Source of the DNA: Dyadobacter sp. CY312
GTDB lineage: Bacteria > Bacteroidota > Bacteroidia > Cytophagales > Spirosomataceae
DNA: 64,000 bases
NCBI RefSeq assembly: GCF_021390535.1
Contig: NZ_JAJUXG010000013.1
Location: 124,001-188,000 of the forward strand
Direction of reading: 5' to 3'
The position numbers and the translations under genes were made by a program. Of the stretch, positions 53,727 to 62,218 are shown piece by piece; position 1 is the first letter of the stretch; every line of letters begins with the position of its first letter. Under the pieces are notes generated by a model. The model saw only the letters and a list, made by a program, of their open reading frames with translations, searched no databases and had not been told where the DNA came from.

Positions 53727-56700
53727 CTAGTTGTTTTTTATCACCTTTTGTGAAACAGACGAACCATCAGTCGCTTGAATATTGATCAGATAAATCCCAC
53801 CAGGGAGAGATCCGATGTTAAGCGTTTTCTTGTTGTCACCCGCCTTGTTGCGACTTTCAATCAGGACGCGTCCAGATACATTCAGAACCTTAATAGTCTC
53901 CGTTCCGCTTAATCCTTCGATGGTCAGCTCCTCCTGAACAGGATTAGGATAAGTTGAGATACGGGCCGTTGCATTTTCAACAGATACTGCTCTGATCGAA
54001 CTGAATGCGTATGTTCCGTCCATATCTACCATTCTCAGCCGGTACAAATTCTCACCGTTAGACGGTTTAGCGTGTACATAGCTATATCCGGACAATTTCT
54101 TACTTTCTCCTTTCGAACCAACCGAAGCAATTAAGGTCCAATTTTTCCCATTGATACTGTGCTCCACCTCGAACTTATCACTATTGACTTCTTCTGTGGT
54201 AGTCCAGGCCAGATCGACTGTATTGCCTTCCCCGATCTTCGCAGTAAAGCTTGAAAGAGTCACGGGCAAAGCGGAGCTAGATGAGAAAACATAGTTTGCA
54301 GAGGCTGAAATCGCTCCCATGGCATCCAGGACCTGGTACTGGAAACCTAACGGATTGCTGCCACTACCACTGCCAAGCGCTCCATAGAACACCAGCATAT
54401 CCGGGTCAAAGTTAGGAATAGTAGTGTTTGGGGTTATCTGAACCACACCTCCATTTCCAGCACCATAGTCATAGAATATCTGCGTATTCGAATTGATGTT
54501 GCCAATAACCAGTGTATTCGCCTCCAGGTCTATTGCTCCATCCTCCGGGTCTGTTCCTGCGAAGGGTAGTAAAGAAGTATAAGGTATAGACAAGTAACCG
54601 GTCACGGGGTCAAATCCGCTTGGCGGTGTGGCGGAAAATTCTCCCGGATCGCTGGCAGGATTTATAATAGTTGTTGCTGTCGGTGGCTGCTGGATACCAA
54701 AATTGATATTAGTGCTATTCCCTGCGAATGTGAATGGAGGGCTGATTCCATCAACAGGAATTGTACTACCTGTATTTTCCGCACCATTGAACTCGCCCGT
54801 ATTCATCCATCCTGTCGGGAGGCTTGCTTCAGGTGCTGCCTCACCTACCTCACCATCTGTGGTACTCAAAACCACCGTATAATCTCCGGGTGCGATGTCA
54901 GCAGTGAATTCATAAGTCCCGTCAGCATTCACGAGCGCTACCGCTACGACATTTCCATTGGTTCCAACCAGATTGGCATACAGTCCGGAAGGGACAGTGT
55001 TGGGGCTTCCTGTGCTGTTGTTTACATTACCTCCATTCGGATCATGGAATACCGTACCAGAAAGGATTGGCGCGGCAATGTCTCCGGTCCACCCGATCGT
55101 GTAAGGAACAGATGGGCTTACCGATCCGGCAGCATCATGAACAGAATAGGTGAACGATGTACTGCTATAACCCGAACCTGTAAACTCGAATTCCAGTTTT
55201 GTCGGATCGTAGTCGGAAATCATGAAACCAGACGTCGTGATTGGTACTCCATCGTAAATCAGTGTACCATTTCCTGGTAAGGTATTGATGGTAACATCAT
55301 ATGGTTCAGTGGAAGTGCTGTTCAAAATACCCCCATCCGGGTCATTCCCTGTTAAATTTCCAGGAACATTACCCGTATCTACGTTACCTCCAGCGTTTAG
55401 CGAAATTGTGGAATTAGCTACTGGTGTTGTAGATAACGTAAACGATTTCGTATCAGCTACCGGTGGCTGTTGGATACCGAAATTGATATCTGTGCTGTTA
55501 ACTCCGACTGTAAAAACCGGACTGATTCCGTCTACCGGGGCTGTGGTTCCTGTATTCTCAGCACCATTGAATTCTCCTGTATTTACCCAGCCAGCAGGAA
55601 GGCTTGGTGCCGGGGCCGTACTACCTGGCGTTCCATTTGTAGTGCTTAGCACCACGTGATAATCGCCGGCTGGAATACCCGGAAAACTATAAAACCCAGA
55701 TGAGTTTACGGAAGCAACAGCAACGACGTTTCCGTCAGTTCCGATCAAATTGGCGTAAATTCCGGAAGGTGTTGTATTGGGATCTCCTGTGCTGTTGTTA
55801 ACATTTCCTGCATTCGGATCATGGAATACTGTGCCGGAAACAGATGTATTCAAGATTGCATTGGGGCAACTTGCTCCGTCATTATTGTTTGCACCTCCTG
55901 TGGCAGCTGTCGATATCAGAGTGGCGGCATTTGTAGCCGTATTGACCTGGTAAAATCCTCCCAATGTATTGGCAAACACATAAAATGAATTGGCCGTCTG
56001 ATCGATAAAAATCGAACCAAAGGCCACCTTTTCATCATTTTGGATGCCGCCTCCCGCAATTGTTGTTGCCGTAATTGTTACCTGTTGCGTGACCGGATTA
56101 ATGGTAAATCTGCGGTACGCATTGGTTGCACTTTGTGCGTCAATAATACCAGTTAACAGCCCACTTGAAGCATTGTAGACGATATCTGATATCTGCAGAG
56201 TCGTAGCAGCGCCGGCTAAAGTATTTCCGAACGGAGCGGTATCCAGTGTATAAGCGGCTGTTGGATCAACCAGTTGCAGATAAGTGGATGCCCTGGCTGG
56301 ATTGATGTCGACTACGTAATATGTTGTAGCCAGCCTGCTGTATATGAACAGGTAGCCGTCTCCAAAGACCTCCCCGACATTGTAGTATGCTGAGACCGCC
56401 GGAGGTGGTAAATTAGGAATTGTGTAGCTTGTAAGGGCAGCATTAGAACCAATCTTGACTACCTGATTGGTCAGGACATTGACACCCCAGATATAATTAT
56501 CCAATGTATTGTAACCTATGGCATTAACTCTCGCCGGGAGCGCCCCCAGCAGGGTTCGGGCGCCTGTGGATACATTGTAGCTATAAAGAATCGAGTTTTC
56601 GTCATTAGGCCCGCTCACTTGATACGCAAGATTAGAGCATTCAAATGGGGTAGGTGTTTGCGCCCAGGTAAAGGAAATATTCAGAATTAGAATCAAATTA

Positions 56701-56753
56701 ATTGATGCTGTTCTTAGCATTCTGCTGTAAAAGTTAGCTGTTCCCATATGCAA
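53727..56753 (-). CDS. Large T9SS-sorted surface protein with duplicated SdrD-like module
   Basis: 1008 residues. Signal peptide (MLRTASINLILILNISFTWA, with possible starts at codon 1, 3 or 12; I keep codon 1). A propeller-like DUF6923-type region (about 35-300, LYSYNVSTGARTLLGALPAR, IGYNTLDNYIWGVNVLTNQV), a first SdrD-B/prealbumin-like module (about 305-435, SGTVFHDPNAGNVNNSTG), a linker with Ig-like strands, a second very similar module (about 565-695, SGTVFHDPNGGNVNNSTG), and a type A T9SS sorting domain (about 840-1008, ALPVTLSSFTAKIGEGNTVD ... YPNPVQEELTIEGL). Paralogue of the protein at 39594. Likely surface adhesin or structural protein. Confidence 0.82.
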   Translation of the reverse strand: MHMGTANFYSRMLRTASINLILILNISFTWAQTPTPFECSNLAYQVSGPNDENSILYSYNVSTGARTLLGALPARVNAIGYNTLDNYIWGVNVLTNQVVKIGSNAALTSYTIPNLPPPAVSAYYNVGEVFGDGYLFIYSRLATTYYVVDINPARASTYLQLVDPTAAYTLDTAPFGNTLAGAATTLQISDIVYNASSGLLTGIIDAQSATNAYRRFTINPVTQQVTITATTIAGGGIQNDEKVAFGSIFIDQTANSFYVFANTLGGFYQVNTATNAATLISTAATGGANNNDGASCPNAILNTSVSGTVFHDPNAGNVNNSTGDPNTTPSGIYANLIGTDGNVVAVASVNSSGFYSFPGIPAGDYHVVLSTTNGTPGSTAPAPSLPAGWVNTGEFNGAENTGTTAPVDGISPVFTVGVNSTDINFGIQQPPVADTKSFTLSTTPVANSTISLNAGGNVDTGNVPGNLTGNDPDGGILNSTSTEPYDVTINTLPGNGTLIYDGVPITTSGFMISDYDPTKLEFEFTGSGYSSTSFTYSVHDAAGSVSPSVPYTIGWTGDIAAPILSGTVFHDPNGGNVNNSTGSPNTVPSGLYANLVGTNGNVVAVALVNADGTYEFTADIAPGDYTVVLSTTDGEVGEAAPEASLPTGWMNTGEFNGAENTGSTIPVDGISPPFTFAGNSTNINFGIQQPPTATTIINPASDPGEFSATPPSGFDPVTGYLSIPYTSLLPFAGTDPEDGAIDLEANTLVIGNINSNTQIFYDYGAGNGGVVQITPNTTIPNFDPDMLVFYGALGSGSGSNPLGFQYQVLDAMGAISASANYVFSSSSALPVTLSSFTAKIGEGNTVDLAWTTTEEVNSDKFEVEHSINGKNWTLIASVGSKGESKKLSGYSYVHAKPSNGENLYRLRMVDMDGTYAFSSIRAVSVENATARISTYPNPVQEELTIEGLSGTETIKVLNVSGRVLIESRNKAGDNKKTLNIGSLPGGIYLINIQATDGSSVSQKVIKNN
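54670..55065 (-). repeat. Internal coding repeat, unit 2
   Basis: Encodes the second SGTVFHDPN...INFGIQQPP module. It matches the unit at 55450-55842 closely both in protein and in DNA (for example ATTCGGATCATGGAATAC appears at the start of each). Confidence 0.75.
55450..55842 (-). repeat. Internal coding repeat, unit 1
   Basis: Encodes the first SGTVFHDPN...INFGIQQPP module. Paired with 54670-55065; each is about 395 bases and the two start about 780 bases apart. Confidence 0.75.
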
Positions 56754-57907
56754 TGGTTTTAAGTAAGGTGTTTAGTTTTTCGTTCAGTTTGATGTAGACA
56801 GATCAGAGGAGTTATTTGCTTTTTACCCGTATCCGTTTTGCCGAAACCAATGATTCGCGTACGCTGCAATGTCTCCTTCGTCGTGATGAAAAGCTATCCG
56901 GGCGTGTAAAACAGGTTGAATAGAGTTTGTTCATAATTGTTATTTAGTTGTTTTAACTTATAATAATAAGTATCATCCAATTGATCATCCGGCTTTATAT
57001 CACTTCATCAGTTTTTGTGTTTGGTTAAAAAAAATTGAACTAAATTTCATCAAATGAGACTTAATGATCATCCAAAACAGGTATAGTTATCACGCTTTTT
57101 GGATGGTGTGTATAGCATGAATTTTAAAAAGGATAATAAAGAATTAAGATTTTTGTTCGATTAAAATCCGTATCTATTTGTTGTCATCACAAGCAGTCGA
57201 ATCAACTGATATCAGATCCTCACGAATCGCAGACAATTTTGATAGATAAGTCTTGTATTGTATGTGGAGGTATATTTGAAAAATTACGACCAACCGCAGA
57301 AATCTGCCATACCCTGTCGATACCACAGCCGCTGCAATTCTATAATATCACAGTAATTAATACTACTTAACAGTGCGCAATATATATACGAATGAACCAG
57401 AAATAGGTTGAAAATCTTGTCAATATGGTATCAATATTTTGTTTTTGAAGGATTGAGCTAACATTTTCGTGCAGAAATTAATCGATACATAAGAATTTCT
57501 ACCATGTATCCTTAGTGGAAGTTTCGCTCGAATGACGCAAGGTATGGATGAAATATCACGAAGATCATATCGAAGACATTGATAGGGTGCATTACAAACT
57601 GTCGTTAAAAGACTATGTGTTGCTCATATGATTCAATATGCTGTCTACCGATATGCCACCTTTTGCTCATCCCGTGAACACGCAGATTTAGAACGCTCCG
57701 GATAGGCTCCGAACCGATGTCAAATGCAGCAACAGCCATTGTTCCAATATATTCTATGGCATGATAAAGATCCGGGACTACCTTCAGTCGTTAAGGGTAA
57801 TCATAGAGCGATCGGACCGTTGGTTGCAATCATAGATATATATCATATTTTTACAATGTTGATTATCAGGTATTTATTATTAATTCAAAACAAGCCACTA
57901 ATTAAAC
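56754..57907. other. Gene-free A/T-rich region
   Basis: 1.15 kb without a convincing gene; the open frames are short and lack family resemblance. It presumably contains the promoter of the 53727 gene on the minus strand and that of the 57908 gene on the plus strand. Its size is unusual for this window. Confidence 0.45.
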
Positions 57908-58459
57908 ATGAGAAAAGTAATTGCAGCATTCAATATGACACTTGATGGTGTTTGCGATCATACGACTGGCGTTGCAGACGAGGGACTGCATCAGCATTAT
58001 GCTGATTTGATGGATGGTGGTGGTGTTATATTGTATGGGCGGACGACCTACCAGCTCATGCAATATTGGCAAACACTGTTGCAAAATCCTTCCGGGGAAA
58101 AATCTATGGATGACTTTGCCGTCTCAATGGACAAAATTCCAAAACTTGTTTTTTCCAACACGCTGACAGACACGGGTTGGGAAAGTGCAGAACTTGTAAA
58201 GAGACCTCTTGACGAAGAAGTGCTGGAACTCAGACAACAAGTAGGCAGGGACATTCTTATTGGAAGCAGGAGCCTGATCGTTCAACTTCTGAACAGTCAT
58301 CTTGTTGACGAATTACAGATTTGTATTCACCCCGTCATCGAAGGAAAAGGGCTCAAACTTTTTGACAAGATCACGGACAGGATCATGTTAAAACTCATAA
58401 AGACAAAATCGCTGAGCTCAGGTGCAACGATATTCTACTACGAACCGACACGTGAGTAG
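57908..58459 (+). CDS. Dihydrofolate reductase-family (RibD C-terminal) protein
   Basis: 183 residues of the RibD-C/DHFR-like family, a NADPH-binding fold. Features: MRKVIAAFNMTLDGVCDH, GGVILYGRTTYQLMQYWQ, PKLVFSNTLTDTGWESAELV, GRDILIGSRSLIVQLLNSHL, VDELQICIHPVIEGKGLKLF. The '(V/G)GR.TY..M..(Y/F)W' motif is typical of the YwjB/YyaP-type proteins of unknown substrate. It is monocistronic. Confidence 0.9.
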   Translation: MRKVIAAFNMTLDGVCDHTTGVADEGLHQHYADLMDGGGVILYGRTTYQLMQYWQTLLQNPSGEKSMDDFAVSMDKIPKLVFSNTLTDTGWESAELVKRPLDEEVLELRQQVGRDILIGSRSLIVQLLNSHLVDELQICIHPVIEGKGLKLFDKITDRIMLKLIKTKSLSSGATIFYYEPTRE

Positions 58460-58619
58460 ACGACGAGCTACGAGCAAGGAATTGCCAAAAGGAGAACTCA
58501 ACAGCTTCGATTGAAAATCTTGGAAAGGACAAGCATTCGCTTTCCGACCAGGCCTCGCCTCTACACTGAATTCAATTCAAAACCACCCCAAACAAGAAAA
58601 GGCTATGCTAGTCCTGCAA

Positions 58620-58871
58620 TTACATGTCGTATTTGGCAATATTTTTTGGCTTGCGCCTGAATTCGTAGTTGGAGTCAAAATAATAAACATTGGAATCGTC
58701 GCAACCCAAACCGATCATGGGGTGAGCGGACTGTTTCGTTTTCTCCTGTGCAAATGACCGTGAAGCTGTGATTAGTAATACGCTTCCGCTCAGCAGAAGG
58801 GCGGATACAGACAATGCTATGACCAGAATTCTTTTGCTTATCTGATCCAGATCTTGAAAAAGAGATTTCAT
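58620..58871 (-). CDS. Small single-helix membrane or secreted protein
   Basis: 83 residues with one hydrophobic segment (about 14-36, RILVIALSVSALLLSGSVLL) ending in a signal-like RSFAQ. The mature part holds one cysteine (GLGCDDSNVYYF). No family recognised. Could be a secreted small protein. Confidence 0.5.
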   Translation of the reverse strand: MKSLFQDLDQISKRILVIALSVSALLLSGSVLLITASRSFAQEKTKQSAHPMIGLGCDDSNVYYFDSNYEFRRKPKNIAKYDM

Positions 58872-59086
58872 CCTGACTTATTTGGGTTGATTTATGATGT
58901 CTAAATATAATTACCGTCGCTGAATTATTGCGTACCCACCAGGTTAACATATTGTTACCACTTCGGAGGATGGCCGTGCAGCTACTGCCAGAATTCAACA
59001 TCCCGCACCAGATGCACGCCTTTCGGAAACCTGTGGCATGTATTTTTTATAGTCATCTTAAATTTTTCAGATTAACACTAAATAAC

Positions 59087-59452
59087 ATGAAGATCAAAAA
59101 ACTGAACCGATACGACGAGTCCATTGCTAACAAAGAATTCTTCGCTGGCTTATTGGCCGGAGTTGCCCTGGGAGCAATCGCGGGTATCCTTTTAGCACCA
59201 AGATCCGGAAAGGATACACTGGATATACTTACAGGAGCCGTGAGCGGTCATGCAGAGGATCTTGAATCTGAATTGAGCAAAGCCGGGGATAAAGTTGGAA
59301 AGAATCTGGACAAGGTGTCGACCAAAGCCAATTCACTGGCCAATGAGGCGGAAGATAAATTGAATGATTATGCTGACCAGGCGGAAGATAAAGTATCGGA
59401 AGTTTCGGGTGAGGCGAACTCCATTGTTGACAGAATAAAATCCCGCTTTTAA
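59087..59452 (+). CDS. YtxH-domain protein
   Basis: 121 residues from ATG 59087 (the frame runs back to 58928, but the family starts here). YtxH hallmarks: EFFAGLLAGVALGAIAGILL as a single transmembrane helix, APRSGKDT, followed by a long amphipathic helix (about 45-120) rich in Ala, Glu, Lys and Asp (EDLESELSKAGDKVGKNLDK). Such proteins are common and often stress-induced (GsiB/YtxH type) but their biochemical role is unknown. It has its own terminator. Confidence 0.85.
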   Translation: MKIKKLNRYDESIANKEFFAGLLAGVALGAIAGILLAPRSGKDTLDILTGAVSGHAEDLESELSKAGDKVGKNLDKVSTKANSLANEAEDKLNDYADQAEDKVSEVSGEANSIVDRIKSRF

Positions 59453-59481
59453 CAGGTCGTAATACCACTTGTTAAGGATAT

Positions 59482-59519
59482 AAAATGAGGGCTAACCTGC
59501 CGGTTGGTCCTCATTTTTT
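59482..59519 (+). terminator. Terminator of the YtxH gene
   Basis: AAAATGAGG ... CCTCATTTT with an inner GCTAACC/GGTTGGT extension, followed by TTG. Confidence 0.88.
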
Positions 59520-59709
59520 GATTTGAAACCTACACCCAATGAGCTGAGTTACTAAGTTTAGCAATTCATAAATTACAATAAGAAACAGTTTTTGAAAAAG
59601 ATACACATCCCCTCCCCGGCTGGCGTGATATTTGTAAACTTGTCAGCAGAAACTACAATTTCTGACTAAAAAACGAACCAACGATAATGCAGGCTGTCAA
59701 TAGTAACTT

Positions 59710-61062
59710 ATGAATGGGGCCACCGCTGAACACGAGGAGAAGAGAATTGCTGCCCTTCGCAGTTACAATATTTTGGATTCGCTGCCAGAGCAGGATTACG
59801 ACGAACTGACCAGGTTGGCTTCGGAAATATGCCATACGCCTATCTCACTGGTTTCTCTGGTCGACGAAGAAAGGCAATGGTTTAAATCGAGGCACGGACT
59901 TCCGGTAAGTGAAACGCACCGAAACCTGTCCTTTTGCTCTCATGCAATTACCACACCTGACCAGACCATGGTCATCAATGATTCCAGAAAAGACGAAAGG
60001 TTTGCCGATAATCCATTGGTAAATGGTAATCCGCACGTGATTTTTTACGCAGGTGTTCCTCTTGTCGACAGTAATGGTTTCGCTCTGGGCTCATTCTGTG
60101 TAATTGACAACACACCCAGACAGCTTTCGGATCAGCAGCTTTCGGCACTTAAAGTACTTTCAAAGCAAATTGTGCGGCTTCTTGAAGTCAGAAAACTCCG
60201 TTCCGAATCGTCTGACTTCGAATTGGATTTTGAAGGCCGGCTGGAAGATTTGCTTAGCCAGCGCACCTATCATCTTACAAGTGTAAATAAGGAACTTTCG
60301 GACTTGAACAGGAAGGTCACGGAAAATAACGATGATCTGAAAAAGTCGAATCTGGATCTGGAACAGTTTGCCTTTGTGGCATCGCACGACTTGCAGGAAC
60401 CGTTGCGCAAGATCCAGTCATTCAGCGATCTGGTTATGCGGCGATATTCGGGCAGCCTGGGTGAAGGAGCAGAATATATGGCTAAGATCCAGCTTGCCGC
60501 GCTCCGTATGTCGCAACTATTGACCAGTCTGCTGAGCTTTTCAAAAATATCATCGGGCAAACAGTCCAAAGGTGTTATTTCAATGGACCAGGTAATGCAA
60601 ACTGTGCTTTATGATCTTGAACTGGCTATCTCCGAAACAAAAGCGGTTTTGAAATGCGATCCTTTACCCATGGTAGAGGCCGATCACACGCAGCTGTGCC
60701 AGGTTTTTCAAAACCTGATTATGAATTCACTCAAATTCAGAAGGAACGACACGCCCGTGCAGATAGAGATCCGCCACAAAACGGTGCCCAAAAAGGATTT
60801 ACCTGCGGATGTTAGTCTCGCCAGAATTTGCGACAACTACCATTTGATAGAAGTGGCAGACAATGGTATCGGATTTGATCAGGAACAGGCGGGAAAAATG
60901 TTCCAGCTGTTTCGCAGGCTTCACAGCACGCGCGAATTCCCCGGAACGGGTATTGGCCTGGCAATCTGCGAAAAAGTGATCGCCAGCCATGGTGGTGCTA
61001 TATCCGCCAGGGGACAAAAAGACAAAGGGGCTGTATTCAGCGTATATTTACCAGCGGTTTAG
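59710..61062 (+). CDS. GAF-domain sensor histidine kinase
   Basis: 450 residues. GAF domain (about 20-160: YDELTRLASEICHTPISLVS, ERQWFKSRHGLPVSETHRNL, FYAGVPLVDSNGFALGSFCV), a coiled-coil linker (about 165-220), HisKA with the phosphorylated H226 in ASHDLQEPLRKIQSFSDL, and HATPase (about 330-450: NLIMNSLKF as N-box, VADNGIGFD as G1, GTGIGLAICEKVIASHGG as G2). No membrane helix, so a cytoplasmic sensor. It resembles Cph1-type 'bacteriophytochrome-like' kinases without a PHY domain. No response regulator gene adjoins it; a truncated regulator lies far away at 30464. Confidence 0.92.
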   Translation: MNGATAEHEEKRIAALRSYNILDSLPEQDYDELTRLASEICHTPISLVSLVDEERQWFKSRHGLPVSETHRNLSFCSHAITTPDQTMVINDSRKDERFADNPLVNGNPHVIFYAGVPLVDSNGFALGSFCVIDNTPRQLSDQQLSALKVLSKQIVRLLEVRKLRSESSDFELDFEGRLEDLLSQRTYHLTSVNKELSDLNRKVTENNDDLKKSNLDLEQFAFVASHDLQEPLRKIQSFSDLVMRRYSGSLGEGAEYMAKIQLAALRMSQLLTSLLSFSKISSGKQSKGVISMDQVMQTVLYDLELAISETKAVLKCDPLPMVEADHTQLCQVFQNLIMNSLKFRRNDTPVQIEIRHKTVPKKDLPADVSLARICDNYHLIEVADNGIGFDQEQAGKMFQLFRRLHSTREFPGTGIGLAICEKVIASHGGAISARGQKDKGAVFSVYLPAV

Positions 61063-61086
61063 CCCAACCCCTTCACTCTGATTTAT

Positions 61087-61209
61087 TTAGCGTTCCCGGT
61101 TTTTCATTCTCAGAAACACCGCGTTTGTCCAGCCGAATCCTTCCTGGTTTGCATATTCACCACCGCCCGCGGTCAGGCTGGTATGTGACACATTGTATTT
61201 TTCGAGCAT
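61087..61209 (-). pseudogene. Trehalase (GH37) 3'-end remnant
   Basis: On the minus strand, MLEKYNVSHTSLTAGGGEYA then NQEGFGWTNAVFLRMKNRER and a stop. This matches the end of trehalases (EKYDV ... GGGEY ..Q.GFGWTNGV). About 480 upstream residues, including the catalytic ones, are missing. It begins within 30 bases of the AI-2E transporter remnant. Confidence 0.72.
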
Positions 61210-61238
61210 CCACCCAGAATGTCAGAATAACATGTGCG

Positions 61239-61587
61239 TCAGGCAATTACTTTTACAGAATCGTCTTTCAGAATATCCTGTACTTACACCATTTTGACCA
61301 GTACCATCAGCATCGCCATAATCGGGATTGTGAGTGTAAGACCCAGCAAACCGCCAAAAGCTCCGATCACAAGCTGAGAGCCGAACACCAGAGCCGGAGG
61401 CATGTTGATCATTTTTTTCTGAACCAGAGGTGTCGCTACACTGCTTTCAAATGCCTGTACACCCAGGTACATGACCAGCAACATACAAAACCTGATCGGG
61501 CCCGTCGAGTGAAGCAAACAGCAGAGCTGGAAAAAGGGCGATGATCGGCCCGAGGTTTGGGATAAAAGAGAACAACCCGGCATTCTA
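61239..61587 (-). pseudogene. AI-2E-family transporter 3'-end remnant
   Basis: On the minus strand, NAGLFSFIPNLGPIIALFPA then LLFASLDGPDQVLYVAG, a one-base shift, MYLGVQAFESSVATPLVQKK, MINMPPALVFGSQLVIGAFG, GLLGLTLTIPIMAMLMVLVK, MV, an in-frame TAA, and VQDILKDDSVKVIA with a final stop at 61239. This is the C-terminal third of an AI-2E/PerM-type transporter. It is broken by a frameshift near 61470 and by a nonsense change at 61284 (TAA where a Tyr codon is expected). The N-terminal two thirds are missing. Confidence 0.8.
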
Positions 61588-61723
61588 ATGAAAAATTAAC
61601 CACATCCATCAGTGAATCAATCCTATTGTATGTTTTAAACCCGGATACGTCCATATAATTCTACTACCGAACTATTACCATGAACCGATTTGTGTTGTTA
61701 CAACACTAGCTTTCAGGAAGTAA

Positions 61724-61999
61724 TCATACAACCGGCAGCAAAATGACTCTGGGACTTTTGAATACATTTATGCCCACATTATTATAACCATTAAGCAATT
61801 CCGGATTTAAGTGGCAGTTCACCAGGATAAGCGAAGTTTCCAATCCCGGATCAGCATTTTGACTCACATGAAGAGCATCTTCCAGACAAAAGTCCAGCCA
61901 TTTTTGCAGAGCGATTTTGAAGAGAATTGATCTATGAAATGAAAAAATATAACTGACCCGGGAAGTAAACGCAAAGCTTGTGGTACGATAAAAAAACAA
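61724..61999 (-). CDS. Possible hypothetical protein
   Basis: 91-codon open frame. The region LQKWLDFCLEDALHVSQNAD and LILVNCHLNPELLNGYNNVG reads naturally, but there is no recognised family and the N-terminus (MFFYRTTSFAF) is weak. It lies next to pseudogenes, so it may be a remnant too. Confidence 0.25.
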   Translation of the reverse strand: MFFYRTTSFAFTSRVSYIFSFHRSILFKIALQKWLDFCLEDALHVSQNADPGLETSLILVNCHLNPELLNGYNNVGINVFKSPRVILLPVV

Positions 62000-62218
62000 T
62001 GAAGATTTTTTTCGTCAGTCTGAATCAAAACCATTTGTTTTGTCTATTAAACTTATGGGCTATATATTCTTAATCGAAATACCACTATGAATTTTACTTC
62101 ATCCGCGGTGCATAACTGGCGGATTTTCTTTGTAAGCCAGCAAAAATCCGGGGCCAGCTTCCCAGCCGGGTTTTTCAATCCGAAACGATAACATCCAAAG
62201 CAACAACAATCCCAACTT

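Noticed and set aside
57724..57945. 73-codon plus-strand frame before the DHFR-family gene
   Set aside because: Overlaps the start of a well-supported gene in another frame and has no family.
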